A stretch of DNA of 64,000 bases, taken from contig JAVGWX010000007.1 in the NCBI GenBank assembly GCA_036924085.1, positions 97,238,641 to 97,302,640 of the forward strand. The letters run 5' to 3'. Below the pieces are notes generated by a model that was not told where the DNA came from, did no database searches, and was given only the letters and a program-made list of their open reading frames with translations. Position numbers and translations under genes: made by a program. How positions within the stretch are numbered: position 1 is the stretch's first letter; every line of letters begins with the position of its first letter. Positions 42,998 to 55,262 of the stretch are shown piece by piece. The stretch is from Ariolimax columbianus (Eukaryota; Mollusca; Gastropoda; Stylommatophora; Arionidae).

Positions 42998-45204
42998 TCT
43001 TCTTCTTCTTCTTCGTACGCAGTCAGACAGTAACCATTATTTTTTCGAAAAAAGCGGTGGTCATCCTGAGGCTGTCGACACTGCCATAGAGCTTGTCTTG
43101 CAGTTCCACTGGTGATGGCCACATCTGCTCTCTCTGATCCTCGTATGTCGGGCAGTTCTGCAGCAAATGTTCAGCGGTCATTTTACCGGTACCGCACGGG
43201 CATTCGTCGGTACCACCTATCTTTAATTTGTTGAATAGGTGGTACCTCAGTCTATTGTGGCCAGTGCGAAGTCTGAAGACAACGACTTGCTCTCTTCTGT
43301 TCAACTGGTAATAGGCATCGTTTTTGGTGTAACCAGTATGTTTCGGTTTCCCATTTGGTCATGTATCTGGCTTTGATAAGCCGTTTTGACTCTTCGTACG
43401 TCAAACTAGTATCTGTTTGTGGTAGTCTTGCACCTTCTGTTGCCAGTCTGTCTGCCTCCTCGTTGCCTTGGATGTTGCAGTGTGATGGGACCCACTGTAC
43501 CACTACTCTTTTTGGTGCGGACTGCTGGCACAGTTTGCAGAGTGCTGCTCTTAAGTCAGTGTTTTTCTGGCTTTTTAGCGCTGTGACTACGGCGAGAGCA
43601 TCTGTAAGCAGGACTATATGGCTTTCATTTTCTTTGTGTGACCATTTCTTCCACTGCCGCCCTCAGTGCCTCTGCCTCCGCCCTGAAATTGCTTGTGTAC
43701 TTACCAGTCGCGAATGACAGTGTTATTTGTCTGCCATTTGGTAGGTTCAGGAATGCTCCTGCCCCTCCGTTCTGTGTAGTGTTTGTTACAGAACCGTCGG
43801 TGTATGCATGGGTCCAGTTCATGCTTGGGTAGTTTTTCGATATAAAGCTTAGGGTAGTATCTCTCCTTTCTTTTTCAGTCTGGCAGTTTTTGTTTCCAAT
43901 ACCTGGTATATTTTCTACCACCTCTGGAAATATATCCTGCCTCCAGGTAGGTTTTCGTACAGTAGCGATGGGTTTTGGTGTTGTTGGTGCGTTTATGGGA
44001 TCTTCGTGCATCTTTGCTTTGGCTATTTCTGCAAAGTTTCTCCGCTTTAGTTTCCCATTTACCAAATTGTTTAGTCTCTGGTGCATTGGATGGTCAGTCA
44101 GTCTTCGGAGTTTCTCTGACTGCAGCTGGGCTCTGCAGTCTCTTCTATCGGTCATGGATTGCAGTTTTGTAATCTTTTCAAGTTCTACAATTGGCGTTGA
44201 CTTCATGCCTCCTGTTATAACTCTCATGGCTTGGTTTTGAAGTTTGGTAACTTTATCGAAGTTCGCCTTTGCTGCTGTTGTCCATGCCGCAATGCCATAC
44301 TCGAGAACTGGTCTCACTCTTCCAGTGTACAGTTTCTTTAGTATGCTTTCGTCTGCTCCTCAGCTTGTGCCAGCAAGTTTCCTCATGATTGCCATTCTCT
44401 CTCTGGCTCTCATTCTGTTTCTCTCGATCTGACTTTTCCATGTCATGCGCCGATCAAATGTGACTCCCAGATAGTTTGGGTTGTCGTCTGGCTGCAGGAA
44501 TTTGCCATTTAAACTTAATTTGGGATTTTGGGGTTTGATTGAAAGCGAGAATATTGTGCATGTGGTTTTCTCCTCGTTTATTTTGACCAGCCATGAGTTT
44601 GCCCACTCTTCCAGCGATGTTAGGGCCTGCTGCATCCGATTTCTTGCTATGGTGAGATTCTTTTCAGAGATCCACATAGCCAGATCGTCTGCAAACATTG
44701 AGATATGGACTCTTCTTGGTATATTCTCTGTAATGTCGTTTATATACACCAGGAAGAGTGTGGGTGACAGTACTCCCCCTTGGGGTACTCCCTGCTCAAG
44801 TGTCACTTTTTTGCTCATCTGCCCTTGTACTTGGACTCTGGTCGTTCTATTTTTGAGGTAGTGGTTGATCCACTTGTACATTTTCCCACAAACATCACTT
44901 CTTCTTAGCTTGACTCTAAGTCCATCTTTCCAGACTTTGTCAAATGCCTTTTCCAGATCCACCCACACCGCTACTGTGTGTTTCTGTGCCTGGTAGGCAT
45001 CTTCTATTTCCTGGGCTATGAGGATGACCTGGTCCTCAGTGGATCTGTCCTGTCTAAAGCCGGCTTGCTGTGGAATTAGTATTCGTTTTTCTTCCAGATG
45101 CCACATCAGTCTGGTGTTTATCATACGTTCCATCAGCTTGCCGACACAGCTCAGTAGGCTGATAGGCCTGTATCCATTTGGATCTGTTTTGTCCTTTCCT
45201 GTTT
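42998..45204 (-). mobile_element. I-group LINE, third insertion (5'-truncated, TSD)
   Basis: Flanked by perfect 12-bp repeats TTGTCCTAATCT at 42986-42997 and 45205-45216, with a (GAA)n tail at the 3' end. Frames 44360-45133 (RT with WVDLEKAFDKVW, QGVPQGGVLSPTLF, FADDLAMW), 43625-44317 (thumb and RNase H start), 43252-43503 and 43023-43304 are parts of one ORF broken by a stop at about 44359, a small deletion in RNase H near 43555-43640 and a frameshift near 43345. Confidence 0.95.
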
Positions 45205-45216
45205 TTGTCCTAATCT

Positions 45217-45482
45217 AACTGTGACGACCCAGCGTGCTATTTTTGGCCGATTAAACATGAAGGGGCATTTACTAGTAACCACGTTGCCTCTCGCTTTCTC
45301 AACTCGCAGCCACTTTGACTGGCGTTGTTTTAATCCTAGTCTTCCCAAACTTCGTAAGAATAAACAATTGTCTGATACATAACACTATTACAGCTCTACA
45401 GTGAGTTAAAGTTTTTTTATAGAATAATTGTTATGTCAGGTTATTCAAGTGTTAATGGTTCGTTCTATTAGTTTTCCCACAC
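45217..45482. other. Intergenic sequence, nothing recognised
   Basis: A short open stretch after the LINE has no recognisable match. Confidence 0.35.
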
Positions 45483-45626
45483 AGCCGAGTAGACACATAT
45501 ACACAAGCACATGTATGTACACATAAGTGCATACATACACACACACTTATACCCATGAACACATAAATACATAGATATACACACATAAACGCAAATGTAT
45601 GCACGCATGTACATACGCACATATAA

Positions 45627-45701
<75 letters not shown>

Positions 45702-45805
45702 TATATGTACTTGCATAAACTATCGTACCCACATATGCAACATACATACATATCCGTACATACATATTTGCTTATACACACACATTTGTATATATATATA
45801 TGTAT
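45483..45805. repeat. Compound AC/TACA/AT microsatellite cluster
   Basis: Runs of (CA)n at about 45640-45670 and (TA)n at about 45671-45696, among ACATA-rich DNA. A short non-repetitive core (TATCCGTACATACATATTTG, 45750-45769) is shared with the clusters at 56560-57580. Confidence 0.93.
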
Positions 45806-46115
45806 TTTATTTTTTCCCAAAAAGCTATAGAGCCATAAAGTTTTTGTGTACATGTACCATAGTCAAGGGGGTGGCCTACGTGGGAACCTTTACCCTAGCA
45901 TTCTGTCAGTCTACTGCCATAAGACCCAGCCTATTCCCTGTCCATTGTCCTTTTGGTCAAGACTTAGGAACTGACCAGCCAAAAAAGGACCGCCATAAAA
46001 CTTGTGAGTTGAAAAGAGAGGAGATAAGATTTGACTGCTGTAGGAGAGTTTGTGTGATTTAGTTCAGCAGGGAAACAAACCCCTCAGTTGGAATGGGGGA
46101 AATTGATACTTTATT

Positions 46116-46240
46116 TTTTTTATTTTTTTTATTTTACATGTTCGCCTCACTAGTTTCTACTGATGGAGGCACGCCTATTCCACCTCAGACCATAGTCAAT
46201 TGGGCGATATTAAGATGCATAAACCAGTGCGTGGATACAT
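46116..46240 (-). mobile_element. Retroposon P, truncated copy inside Tx1-like LINE
   Basis: A T-rich run followed by CGCCTCACTAGTTTCTACTG, the P 3' end read in reverse. Tx1-like copy B has the uninterrupted sequence at the equivalent site (about 57885), giving an empty-site comparison. Confidence 0.8.
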
Positions 46241-48053
46241 GTCCCTGCTCTGCTAACTGTTTTATACTTTATTTTAGTTTGTGGGGTGTTGGGAGAAAAA
46301 AGGAGGGAAAATCTCAAAACGGCATATATTCATTCATTTACTCTGTTCTACATTAACACATTTTTCCTGTTTGAGTTGCCAAGAGAAATTAAAATTGGAA
46401 ATTGAAAATGAAAATAAACAAGCATATTTTAACATACATATTTCACAGTACAACATTTACATTTGTATGTCACTACTGGACAACGCCTTTCTCATGAACA
46501 TGTGTAGTAGAGTATCTGGGGAGTATGTTCTGAAGCAATATGAGGCTTCATTTCTACATCTCTATATGATGTGTCTGTATTCTGATAGCAGAATTAGCAT
46601 TTGTGTTTGAATGTTTGGTGTTGTGTCTGGTATAGTGTTTAACATTATTGCCTTATACATGTCTATGTTCTGTCTTGTTTGTGTCTCGATTGTGTCTTGT
46701 AGAATTTGTTTTGTGGGTATGACTGTACTGCACGAGTAGAGTACCGTATGTGGTCTTCTGTTTCTGTTTCTCTCATCTGACATAGTTGACATTTGGGTTT
46801 GCGTTGTTCTCCTGTGTTTATGGGAGTTAGGTTGAATAAAAGTCGGTAAGCTACTTCTCTAGTTTTTGGGGTAATGTGTGAGTTGTGTAGATTTGGGAAC
46901 GTGTTCGTATAGACTTGTTTTAAAATATTTGTAACCTCCTTTTGATTTAAGGTGTAGTGGGGGTGCTTGTAGCTTTACTAGACGTTTGTATATTTGATTT
47001 GTCTTCTGTTGTGTTAGTTGTTCGTGTCCTAGGATGGCTTTTATGCATGACGTGTAGAAGGGCGGTAATGCCCCGCAGTTGGGCGGTGTTGCGTTGTTTA
47101 TTGGTATCAGCTTGGATATACTGAGGCCAATGTAGAAGTGTGCAAGTGTGTGTTGTTCTGGATGTTTGACAATCCTCCCGACATGGCCTATTCGGAGGGA
47201 CTGTATTTTGGTCTGTATGTTTTGGAGTGCGATACCTCCGAGTCTCTTGTCTTGTGCCAGTGTGTGTTGGCTTATGCTGTGTATGGTGTTTGCGAAAATG
47301 AAACCCCTAATGAGATTGTTGATATCTTTGATTGTCTTCTATGGGGGTTCAAACACTGTGGCTGTGTAGATTATTTTGGGGATGATGTATGTGTCTATTA
47401 TGCTACGGCCAAAAATTGTGGCTGTTTTGTAACTGTATCTTTCTAGCATGTCTTTTATTTTGGTCGTTAAATGTGTCCATGTGTCGTGGTGAATGTGATT
47501 GGGGTCAGATAGGAAGGTTATGTCGTACAATTTAATGGAGTCTGTTATTTTTAGAACAAAAGGAAAGTCTACTTTGTTTTTCCACTGGCCTATGCCGATT
47601 ATAGTGGATTTTTGTATATTTATTTTTGCCTCACTGTCTTTGCCAAATTGTGCAAACGTGTTTAGAATGTTTTCTATTGATGTGTAGTCTGGGGGAAAGA
47701 AGACGGTGACGTCTGGCGTAGGCAAGCAACTTTTTCTCCTTTGCTCCATGTATGTGTGTGCCTTTTATGGAGCTGTCTTGTCTGATTTTCTCTAATAGGG
47801 ACTCTAAGGCAAGTGTATAGAGCAATGGGGAGAGGGAACATCCCTGTCTCACTGATCTGGTTAGCCGAAATGCACTTGTCACCTGGTGGTTTACCAGTAC
47901 CTTGCTTTCAGGCTTTGCGTACAGGATTTTTATCCACTTTCTGAAATGGTCTCCTATGTTGCAACTCTCGAGGACTTTGTGGAGGTACTGATGGGATATC
48001 CTATCAAAAGCTTTTTCTTGATCTAGGGAAAGGATTGATGATTTCGTGTTTTT

Positions 48054-48215
48054 CTCGTGTGTGAGGTTGATAATGTCTCTGATAAAATGCGTATGCTGGT
48101 GTATATTTCTGCCTTGTACACTACACTGTTGGTCCTCGTGTGTGAGGTTGATAATGTCTCTGATAAAATGTGTATGATGGTGTATATTTCTGCCTTGTAC
48201 ACTACACTGTTGGTC
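48054..48215 (-). repeat. 81-bp tandem duplication inside LINE RT
   Basis: Two adjacent copies encode HEDQQCSVQGRNIHxHTHFI followed by RDIINLT on the - strand (27 codons each), so the RT frame is kept. Confidence 0.9.
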
Positions 48216-48461
48216 CTCGTGTATGAGTGATGGCATAAATCGTTTGAGTTTATTTGTTAGAGTTTTAGTAAAGATTTTGTAGTCTACGTTTAGAAGTGAT
48301 ATTGGTCTGTGATTTTTAAGTTGTGTTTTGTCTGCGTTATCCTTTAGTATTAGTATAATGTAGGACAGATTTTTGCTGGAAGGAAGCTCGTTCTTTTTAA
48401 AGGTTTCTTGACATATTTTGAGTAGGAGTTGTCCTCAAATGGGGAAGAAATATTGGTAGAA

Positions 48462-48930
48462 TTCTCATGTGAGCTCATTCAACATTGATAACAACGTAGC
48501 ACCTGAGATGACCAGACGGAGACGGACGAGCTGCGCGGCTTTCAACTCCATCATGACAGCAACAGACGTCACAAAAGACACCAGACTACGTGCAGAAATC
48601 TTCGACTCGACAGTCATACCACCGCTCTGCTATGGTAGTGAAACCTGGTCCCTAACAGAAGCATCAGCACATGCATATCTTGAAAGACGCCTCGTGCCCA
48701 TAACGCTCAGACAACCGCAGCAAAGCAAACTATACAATAGAATGACACACCTCAATGATGTCATAATACAACAAGTCAGCCATTCGATACATCGTTGAGC
48801 CTGAAACCATATAGCTAGAAAACAAACACGAAAGAAAATGAATTGGTTTGGCCACATTGTGAGAATGCAACCATCAGGAACATGGGTAGACAACGCAAAC
48901 GAGACCTGAAAATGTGGCGTCGATAAATGC
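48462..48930 (+). mobile_element. RTE-like LINE relic, C-terminal part
   Basis: Frame 48469-48798 reads IDNNVAPEMTRRRRTSCAAF, TRLRAEIFDSTVIPPLCYGS, ETWSLTEASA, then in another frame MNWFGHIVRMQPSGTW near 48838-48885. This is the standard C-terminal region of RTE-like elements. It runs directly into tandem unit 1. Confidence 0.8.
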
Positions 48931-49591
48931 AAAGACATACTTTTACTACGACACTAGTAGAAAATGAGACTCACAAACAAACAACAACAAAACATCTCCG
49001 TAAAAGAGGCTAAATTAAAAAAAAAAAAACTACACAACAATCATTAAATTTTACGAAACAAAACCACTCAGATTGCCACTCCCTCCTCCTACTCCCCACG
49101 AAAGGAGGAGAGGAACGATCCTCAAGAGCCCTTGGGACCACCACAAGAGCCATGGTAGACCTAGAGCCAGCTTCACGCTCAGAGGGAGTGACGCAATCTC
49201 GTCATCGTGGTTTCTGTACCGTCCAGATTTACTCGACGTCTCGGCAAGACAAACTTTAGAAATGATCCCTAAAAGTATGATCTTAAATTAAGATGGGTTC
49301 GCCGAGGACTCGGGCTTCCTGAAAATGTTGCCAGATTTTACTCTTGATATTAAAATAGCTTATTGTGAAAATATGAATAAATAGCTAAAAAATAAATTAA
49401 ATGTATAGAATATAATGAATACGTTTTTAATGATAGTATTTCTAAATATATACACTAATCGATTAAATATTAGCTTTATCTTTTAATAGTAATTTATATG
49501 GATTTAAATATAGTATCAGAAACAAGGGTAATAATGCAATGCAAGCGCAAAAATTTAATATTCTGAGGGACATAATCAAGTTAATCTTTAA

Positions 49592-49812
49592 TGCACCTGT
49601 GGTACTGGGAAAATGACCTATGAACATATGTTGTAAAATTGCCCGACATACGAAGACCAGAGAAAGCACATGTGGCCATCATCGGTGCCAACACTAGACT
49701 AGATCTATGGCAGTGTCGACAGCATTATGATTACCTCTGCTTTATTTGAATAAATTCAAGTTAACGTCTGGCAGCTTACGAATAAGGAGAAGAAGAGGAA
49801 GAAGAAGAAAGT
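49592..49812 (+). mobile_element. I-group LINE 3' fragment with (GAA)n tail
   Basis: GGTACTGGGAAAATGACC to CGACAGCATTATGATTACC matches the Cys/His tail and 3' end of the 32903 family, followed by GAAGAAGAGGAAGAAGAAG. Repeated in unit 2 at 52955-53175. Absent from the partial third unit. Confidence 0.8.
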
Positions 49813-50540
49813 CGTTGTTTGCTGTCCTTTCACTAATTTTTACAATCAACTGCTACATATTTCTCAGAACATTATATAGAATATTTATTTAATCATTTCA
49901 AATCGGAATATATCCTTGTAGCTGTATTTTTTTTCTCCATACAACCGATGGTGCGTGGACAAAGCACGTGGTTACACTGCCGCCATTCTTATATTTTCCT
50001 GTACGTTACAAGACTGACAGGCTGCCCTTTTCTGCCTTCCGATTATCCTGGCCTGGACATCGGCTATATGAATTTAGCACTACGCTTAAACATGTGTCGT
50101 ATTTTCACGGTCTAGTTCACACGGCTGAGCTTCACGAGATTTAGCGCCCATCCCATCCCCTAGCTGCACACAACGTGGGTTTTAGTGTGACTGAAATTTA
50201 AACACGATTATAATGGACTCGAACACGGCCAGGGAGATATGCCCCCGCGACACCTTGCGGTTATGGCAAAGGCACGACACACAACGTTAGATGTCAACCC
50301 CCCACCCCTGTCCTTTACGGGATACATGTTTGCTGGAAAGGCTTCGGGAGTAAAACTTGAGGAAAAATCTGCATCCTGTGCTATCTAAAGTCGTCTCCAT
50401 AAAATCTTGCCACTAGCCAAAGGTAGCTCCGAACCAGAGAACGAAGTTGACAAAAGGCGCAGTTTCTTACTCACTTTAACCTAAATTACATTGTAAGTCA
50501 CCCATTTCAGCAAACACAGCAAGAGAAAAGAATGCCGATC
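49813..50540. other. Part of the tandem unit, nothing recognised
   Basis: Unique-looking sequence repeated once at +3363 bp. No motif recognised. Confidence 0.4.
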
Positions 50541-51210
50541 ACGACTCTTGGTCTATGTGCCTACGAAAGTTTGGTGTCGGAAAGATGAACGAAAATGGAC
50601 AGCAGCCATTGAAGCTGTGCGCCTACTACGACATGTGCACCACAAAAATCTTCTCCCAAACAAAGTCCCAGCGTAAAGTACCCTAAAGACATCCTCGGTC
50701 CAGACATGGGCATCAACTGGACCTGATCATCACTATAAGGTGTGAACCGAAACAATGTTTTGTAAATCCGCACGTTTCACAGTACAGGCTGCGATACTGA
50801 TCACTCACTAGTCTACTGCAAAATAATGTTCCAGCCTAAGAAGATCCACCATGCAAGAACTGTGGGTAAATGCCGCATATACATAGATTTCCATGAAAGA
50901 GCTGAAGAATTCACAAAATTCCTCAATGGATCACTGGCAAAGAAGTGCAATATATGGCAAGCGCTATAGAAAAAGTGTCGAAATACAGGAGACAGAGCTA
51001 GACAAAACGTACAGGGCGCCACGCGCATTGTCTATATAGACTGAGACGCATATGATGATGCCAGAAAGGTGGGGATTCATCAATACAGACCACGTCCGTT
51101 GTGGTCTTTTGGAACAAAAACAACAAGCAGAAATGGCTGGTTTGAGGGTGGGTCCGTCAGCCATACACCAGTCATTAAAAAGCGCCAATCATCTCACCAG
51201 AAGTTCAAGA
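50541..51210 (+). mobile_element. RTE-like LINE relic, endonuclease C-terminal part (unit 1)
   Basis: Across several frames it reads FGVGKMNENGQ, LCAYYDMC, TKSQ, HPRSRHWHQLDLIITR and, further on, NGWFEGGSVSHTPVIKKRQ. This matches the well-known RTE pattern GKxNxNGxRLLEFC...HPRSKHWHQLDLI...DWFEA. It has many stops and frameshifts. The second copy is at 53904-54573. Confidence 0.78.
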
Positions 51211-51234
51211 TTTCCCCGAGAAGCACAAACTTTG

Positions 51235-51425
51235 ATCAGTTTATTTTGTTCTCCAATTTCACTTGCGCCAAATTCATTTATGTGCATCCAATTTATTTGG
51301 GAATGTATTCGCTATTTCACCTCTGCCACCTCCTGCTGCATTGCATTCCATGTAATAACCAACATGTGACTAAAAAAGTGTTTCCTAATGTCCAACCTGG
51401 AAATGTCTTTTAAAAATGTACACGT
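51235..51425 (-). mobile_element. CR1-like LINE C-terminal fragment (unit 1)
   Basis: The - strand reads RLDIRKHFF-like, TWNAMQQEVAEV and NTFPNKLDAHK, a diverged form of the AWNALPEEVVEA...NKLDAHSF C-terminus seen at 1300-1393. Repeated at 54598-54788. Confidence 0.55.
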
Positions 51426-51899
51426 CGTGATTTGAACCCTATACATTGTCAATCTAAATCAAGTTACATCTGAATTTTCTTACTCAGCCACACACTTCCA
51501 CGTGTTGTTCTATCATTTATCTGCAATTTGTGCTCACCTTTTGCCATCAAACTTGTATCATGCGCATATTTAAGATGATTTATTGCAACTAAATATATAT
51601 TCTGCACCTATTTTTAAAACATAAAATATCATGCACATTTGTTATCGATTTCTTAAAGATGGCCTTGTGTGGTTACGGTTGCCAGTATAATAATGAGGAG
51701 GAGTGAACCAACACTGGAAGGAACAACTGCACAGTAACATTACATCTTAAAAGCAGCTGATGTCAGATGTAAAGTAAACCAGTTAATATGAGAGAGAACC
51801 CAACCATGAACTCTGATTACAAAACCTTTTAACAAGAAAAGTAATTAGTCTAGGCACCGCTTCCATCACTGAGTTATTTCCCATTTAGTATCAGGCCGG

Positions 51900-52132
51900 T
51901 AGTCAAAGAGATCGTGACCCAAGCCCATACTCTCGAATGGAACTGCCCGTAGAAGACGCTAACGAATATGCCTACCTGGGAAGGTTCCTCAACATTGATA
52001 ACAACATAGCACCTGAGATGATCAGGCGGAGACGGACGAGCTGCACGGCTTCACCCGACTACGTGCAGACATCTTCGACTCGGCAGTCCTACCACCGCTC
52101 TGCTATGGTAGTGAAGCCTGGTATCTTTTAGA
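51900..52132 (+). mobile_element. RTE-like LINE relic, C-terminal part (unit 1)
   Basis: Reads EDANEYAYLGRFLNIDNNIA, PEMIRRRRTSC, then in a shifted frame TRLRADIFDSAVLPPLCYGS. Same family as 48462-48930 with an internal deletion. Repeated at 55263-55495. Confidence 0.78.
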
Positions 52133-52290
52133 ATTTTCTTTTTTTGTTGCTTAGATGTTTGCCTCACTAGTTTCTACTGGCGGAGGCGCGCCATTTTCTA
52201 CCCCCGACCGTAGTGAATTGGGCGATATCATGACGCATAAACCAGTGCTTGGATGCATGTGTGCGTCTGTATGTACCGATGATAGGTTTA
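52133..52290 (-). mobile_element. Retroposon P, truncated copy (unit 1)
   Basis: A T-rich run then GCCTCACTAGTTTCTACTGG...GCGATATCATGACGCATAAA, the P 3' half reversed. It lies at the end of the tandem unit. The equivalent copy is at 55496-55653. Confidence 0.8.
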
Positions 52291-52954
52291 TGCGAAAGAC
52301 ATACTTTTACTACGACACTAGTAGAAAATGAGACTCACAAACAAAAAAGATCACTGAAAAAGAGGGTAAATAAAAAAAACCACACAACGAATCAGCCCAC
52401 CAATCATTTTATTTTACGAAATAAAACCACTCAGATTGCCACTCCCTCCTCCTACTCCCCACGAAAGGAGGAGAGGAACGATCCTCAAGAGCCCTTGGGA
52501 CCACCACAAGAGCCATGGTAGACCTAGAGCCAGCTTCACGCTCAGAGGGAGTGACGCAATCTCGTCATCGTGGTTTCTGTACCGTCCAGATTTACTCGAC
52601 GTCTCGGCAAGACAAACTTTAGAAATGATCCCTAAAAGTATGATCTTAAATTAAGATGGGTTCGCCGAGGACTCGGGCTTCCTGAAAATGTTGCCAGATT
52701 TTACTCTTGATATTAAAATAGCTTATTGTGAAAATATGAATAAATAGCTAAAAAATAAATTAAATGTATAGAATATAATGAATACGTTTTTAATGATAGT
52801 ATTTCTAAATATATACACTAATCGATTAAATATTAGCTTTATCTTTTAATAGTAATTTATATGGATTTAAATATAGTATCAGAAACAAGGGTAATAATGC
52901 AATGCAAGCGCAAAAATTTAATATTCTGAGGGACATAATCAAGTTAATCTTTAA

Positions 52955-53175
52955 TGCACCTGTGGTACTGGGAAAATGACCTATGAACATATGTTGTAAA
53001 ATTGCCCGACATACGAAGACCAGAGAAAGCACATGTGGCCATCATCGGTGCCAACACTAGACTAGATCTATGGCAGTGTCGACAGCATTATGATTACCTC
53101 TGCTTTATTTGAATAAATTCAAGTTAACGTCTGGCAGCTTACGAATAAGGAGAAGAAGAGGAAGAAGAAGAAAGT
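52955..53175 (+). mobile_element. I-group LINE 3' fragment (unit 2 copy)
   Basis: Duplicate of 49592-49812 at +3363 bp. Confidence 0.8.
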
Positions 53176-53903
53176 CGTTGTTTGCTGTCCTTTCACTAAT
53201 TTTTACAATCAACTGCTACATATTTCTCAGAACATTATATAGAATATTTATTTAATCATTTCAAATCGGAATATATCCTTGTAGCTGTATTTTTTTTCTC
53301 CATACAACCGATGGTGCGTGGACAAAGCACGTGGTTACACTGCCGCCATTCTTATATTTTCCTGTACGTTACAAGACTGACAGGCTGCCCTTTTCTGCCT
53401 TCCGATTATCCTGGCCTGGACATCGGCTATATGAATTTAGCACTACGCTTAAACATGTGTCGTATTTTCACGGTCTAGTTCACACGGCTGAGCTTCACGA
53501 GATTTAGCGCCCATCCCATCCCCTAGCTGCACACAACGTGGGTTTTAGTGTGACTGAAATTTAAACACGATTATAATGGACTCGAACACGGCCAGGGAGA
53601 TATGCCCCCGCGACACCTTGCGGTTATGGCAAAGGCACGACACACAACGTTAGATGTCAACCCCCCACCCCTGTCCTTTACGGGATACATGTTTGCTGGA
53701 AAGGCTTCGGGAGTAAAACTTGAGGAAAAATCTGCATCCTGTGCTATCTAAAGTCGTCTCCATAAAATCTTGCCACTAGCCAAAGGTAGCTCCGAACCAG
53801 AGAACGAAGTTGACAAAAGGCGCAGTTTCTTACTCACTTTAACCTAAATTACATTGTAAGTCACCCATTTCAGCAAACACAGCAAGAGAAAAGAATGCCG
53901 ATC

Positions 53904-54573
53904 ACGACTCTTGGTCTATGTGCCTACGAAAGTTTGGTGTCGGAAAGATGAACGAAAATGGACAGCAGCCATTGAAGCTGTGCGCCTACTACGACATGTG
54001 CACCACAAAAATCTTCTCCCAAACAAAGTCCCAGCGTAAAGTACCCTAAAGACATCCTCGGTCCAGACATGGGCATCAACTGGACCTGATCATCACTATA
54101 AGGTGTGAACCGAAACAATGTTTTGTAAATCCGCACGTTTCACAGTACAGGCTGCGATACTGATCACTCACTAGTCTACTGCAAAATAATGTTCCAGCCT
54201 AAGAAGATCCACCATGCAAGAACTGTGGGTAAATGCCGCATATACATAGATTTCCATGAAAGAGCTGAAGAATTCACAAAATTCCTCAATGGATCACTGG
54301 CAAAGAAGTGCAATATATGGCAAGCGCTATAGAAAAAGTGTCGAAATACAGGAGACAGAGCTAGACAAAACGTACAGGGCGCCACGCGCATTGTCTATAT
54401 AGACTGAGACGCATATGATGATGCCAGAAAGGTGGGGATTCATCAATACAGACCACGTCCGTTGTGGTCTTTTGGAACAAAAACAACAAGCAGAAATGGC
54501 TGGTTTGAGGGTGGGTCCGTCAGCCATACACCAGTCATTAAAAAGCGCCAATCATCTCACCAGAAGTTCAAGA
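53904..54573 (+). mobile_element. RTE-like LINE endonuclease relic (unit 2 copy)
   Basis: Duplicate of 50541-51210 at +3363 bp. Confidence 0.78.
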
Positions 54574-55262
54574 TTTCCCCGAGAAGCACAAACTTTGATC
54601 AGTTTATTTTGTTCTCCAATTTCACTTGCGCCAAATTCATTTATGTGCATCCAATTTATTTGGGAATGTATTCGCTATTTCACCTCTGCCACCTCCTGCT
54701 GCATTGCATTCCATGTAATAACCAACATGTGACTAAAAAAGTGTTTCCTAATGTCCAACCTGGAAATGTCTTTTAAAAATGTACACGTCGTGATTTGAAC
54801 CCTATACATTGTCAATCTAAATCAAGTTACATCTGAATTTTCTTACTCAGCCACACACTTCCACGTGTTGTTCTATCATTTATCTGCAATTTGTGCTCAC
54901 CTTTTGCCATCAAACTTGTATCATGCGCATATTTAAGATGATTTATTGCAACTAAATATATATTCTGCACCTATTTTTAAAACATAAAATATCATGCACA
55001 TTTGTTATCGATTTCTTAAAGATGGCCTTGTGTGGTTACGGTTGCCAGTATAATAATGAGGAGGAGTGAACCAACACTGGAAGGAACAACTGCACAGTAA
55101 CATTACATCTTAAAAGCAGCTGATGTCAGATGTAAAGTAAACCAGTTAATATGAGAGAGAACCCAACCATGAACTCTGATTACAAAACCTTTTAACAAGA
55201 AAAGTAATTAGTCTAGGCACCGCTTCCATCACTGAGTTATTTCCCATTTAGTATCAGGCCGG

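Larger units (their letters stand above)
45806..48440 (-). mobile_element. Tx1-like LINE, copy A
   Basis: A - strand LINE with RT motifs DKTQLKNHRPISLLNVDYK, EDQQCSVQGRNIH, LSLDQEKAFDRISHQYL, SVRQGCSLSPLLYTLAL and a frameshifted ADD box near 47700, then thumb (NIQKSTIIGIGQWKN) and downstream region to CSTVIPTKQILQDTIE. DQEKAFDR and the SVxGRxIHxN-type block are typical of L1/Tx1-clade RT. It is 5'-truncated near 48440. Its 3' region, shared with copy B from about 57583, lies next to the microsatellite cluster. It is interrupted by retroposon P at 46116-46240 and carries an 81-bp in-frame duplication at 48054-48215. Confidence 0.88.
48931..52294. repeat. 3.36-kb tandem unit 1
   Basis: First of two complete tandem units. 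Its start (48931-49059) differs from units 2 and 3 by several substitutions and indels. From 49060 onward I see identity with unit 2 wherever compared. Contents in order: sequence X, an I-group LINE tail fragment, a featureless stretch, an RTE endonuclease fragment, a CR1-like tail fragment, an RTE C-terminal fragment and retroposon P. Confidence 0.95.

Noticed and set aside
45452..45853. Open frames rich in Tyr-Ile and Cys-Val
   Set aside because: Translation of (TA)n and (CA)n microsatellites.
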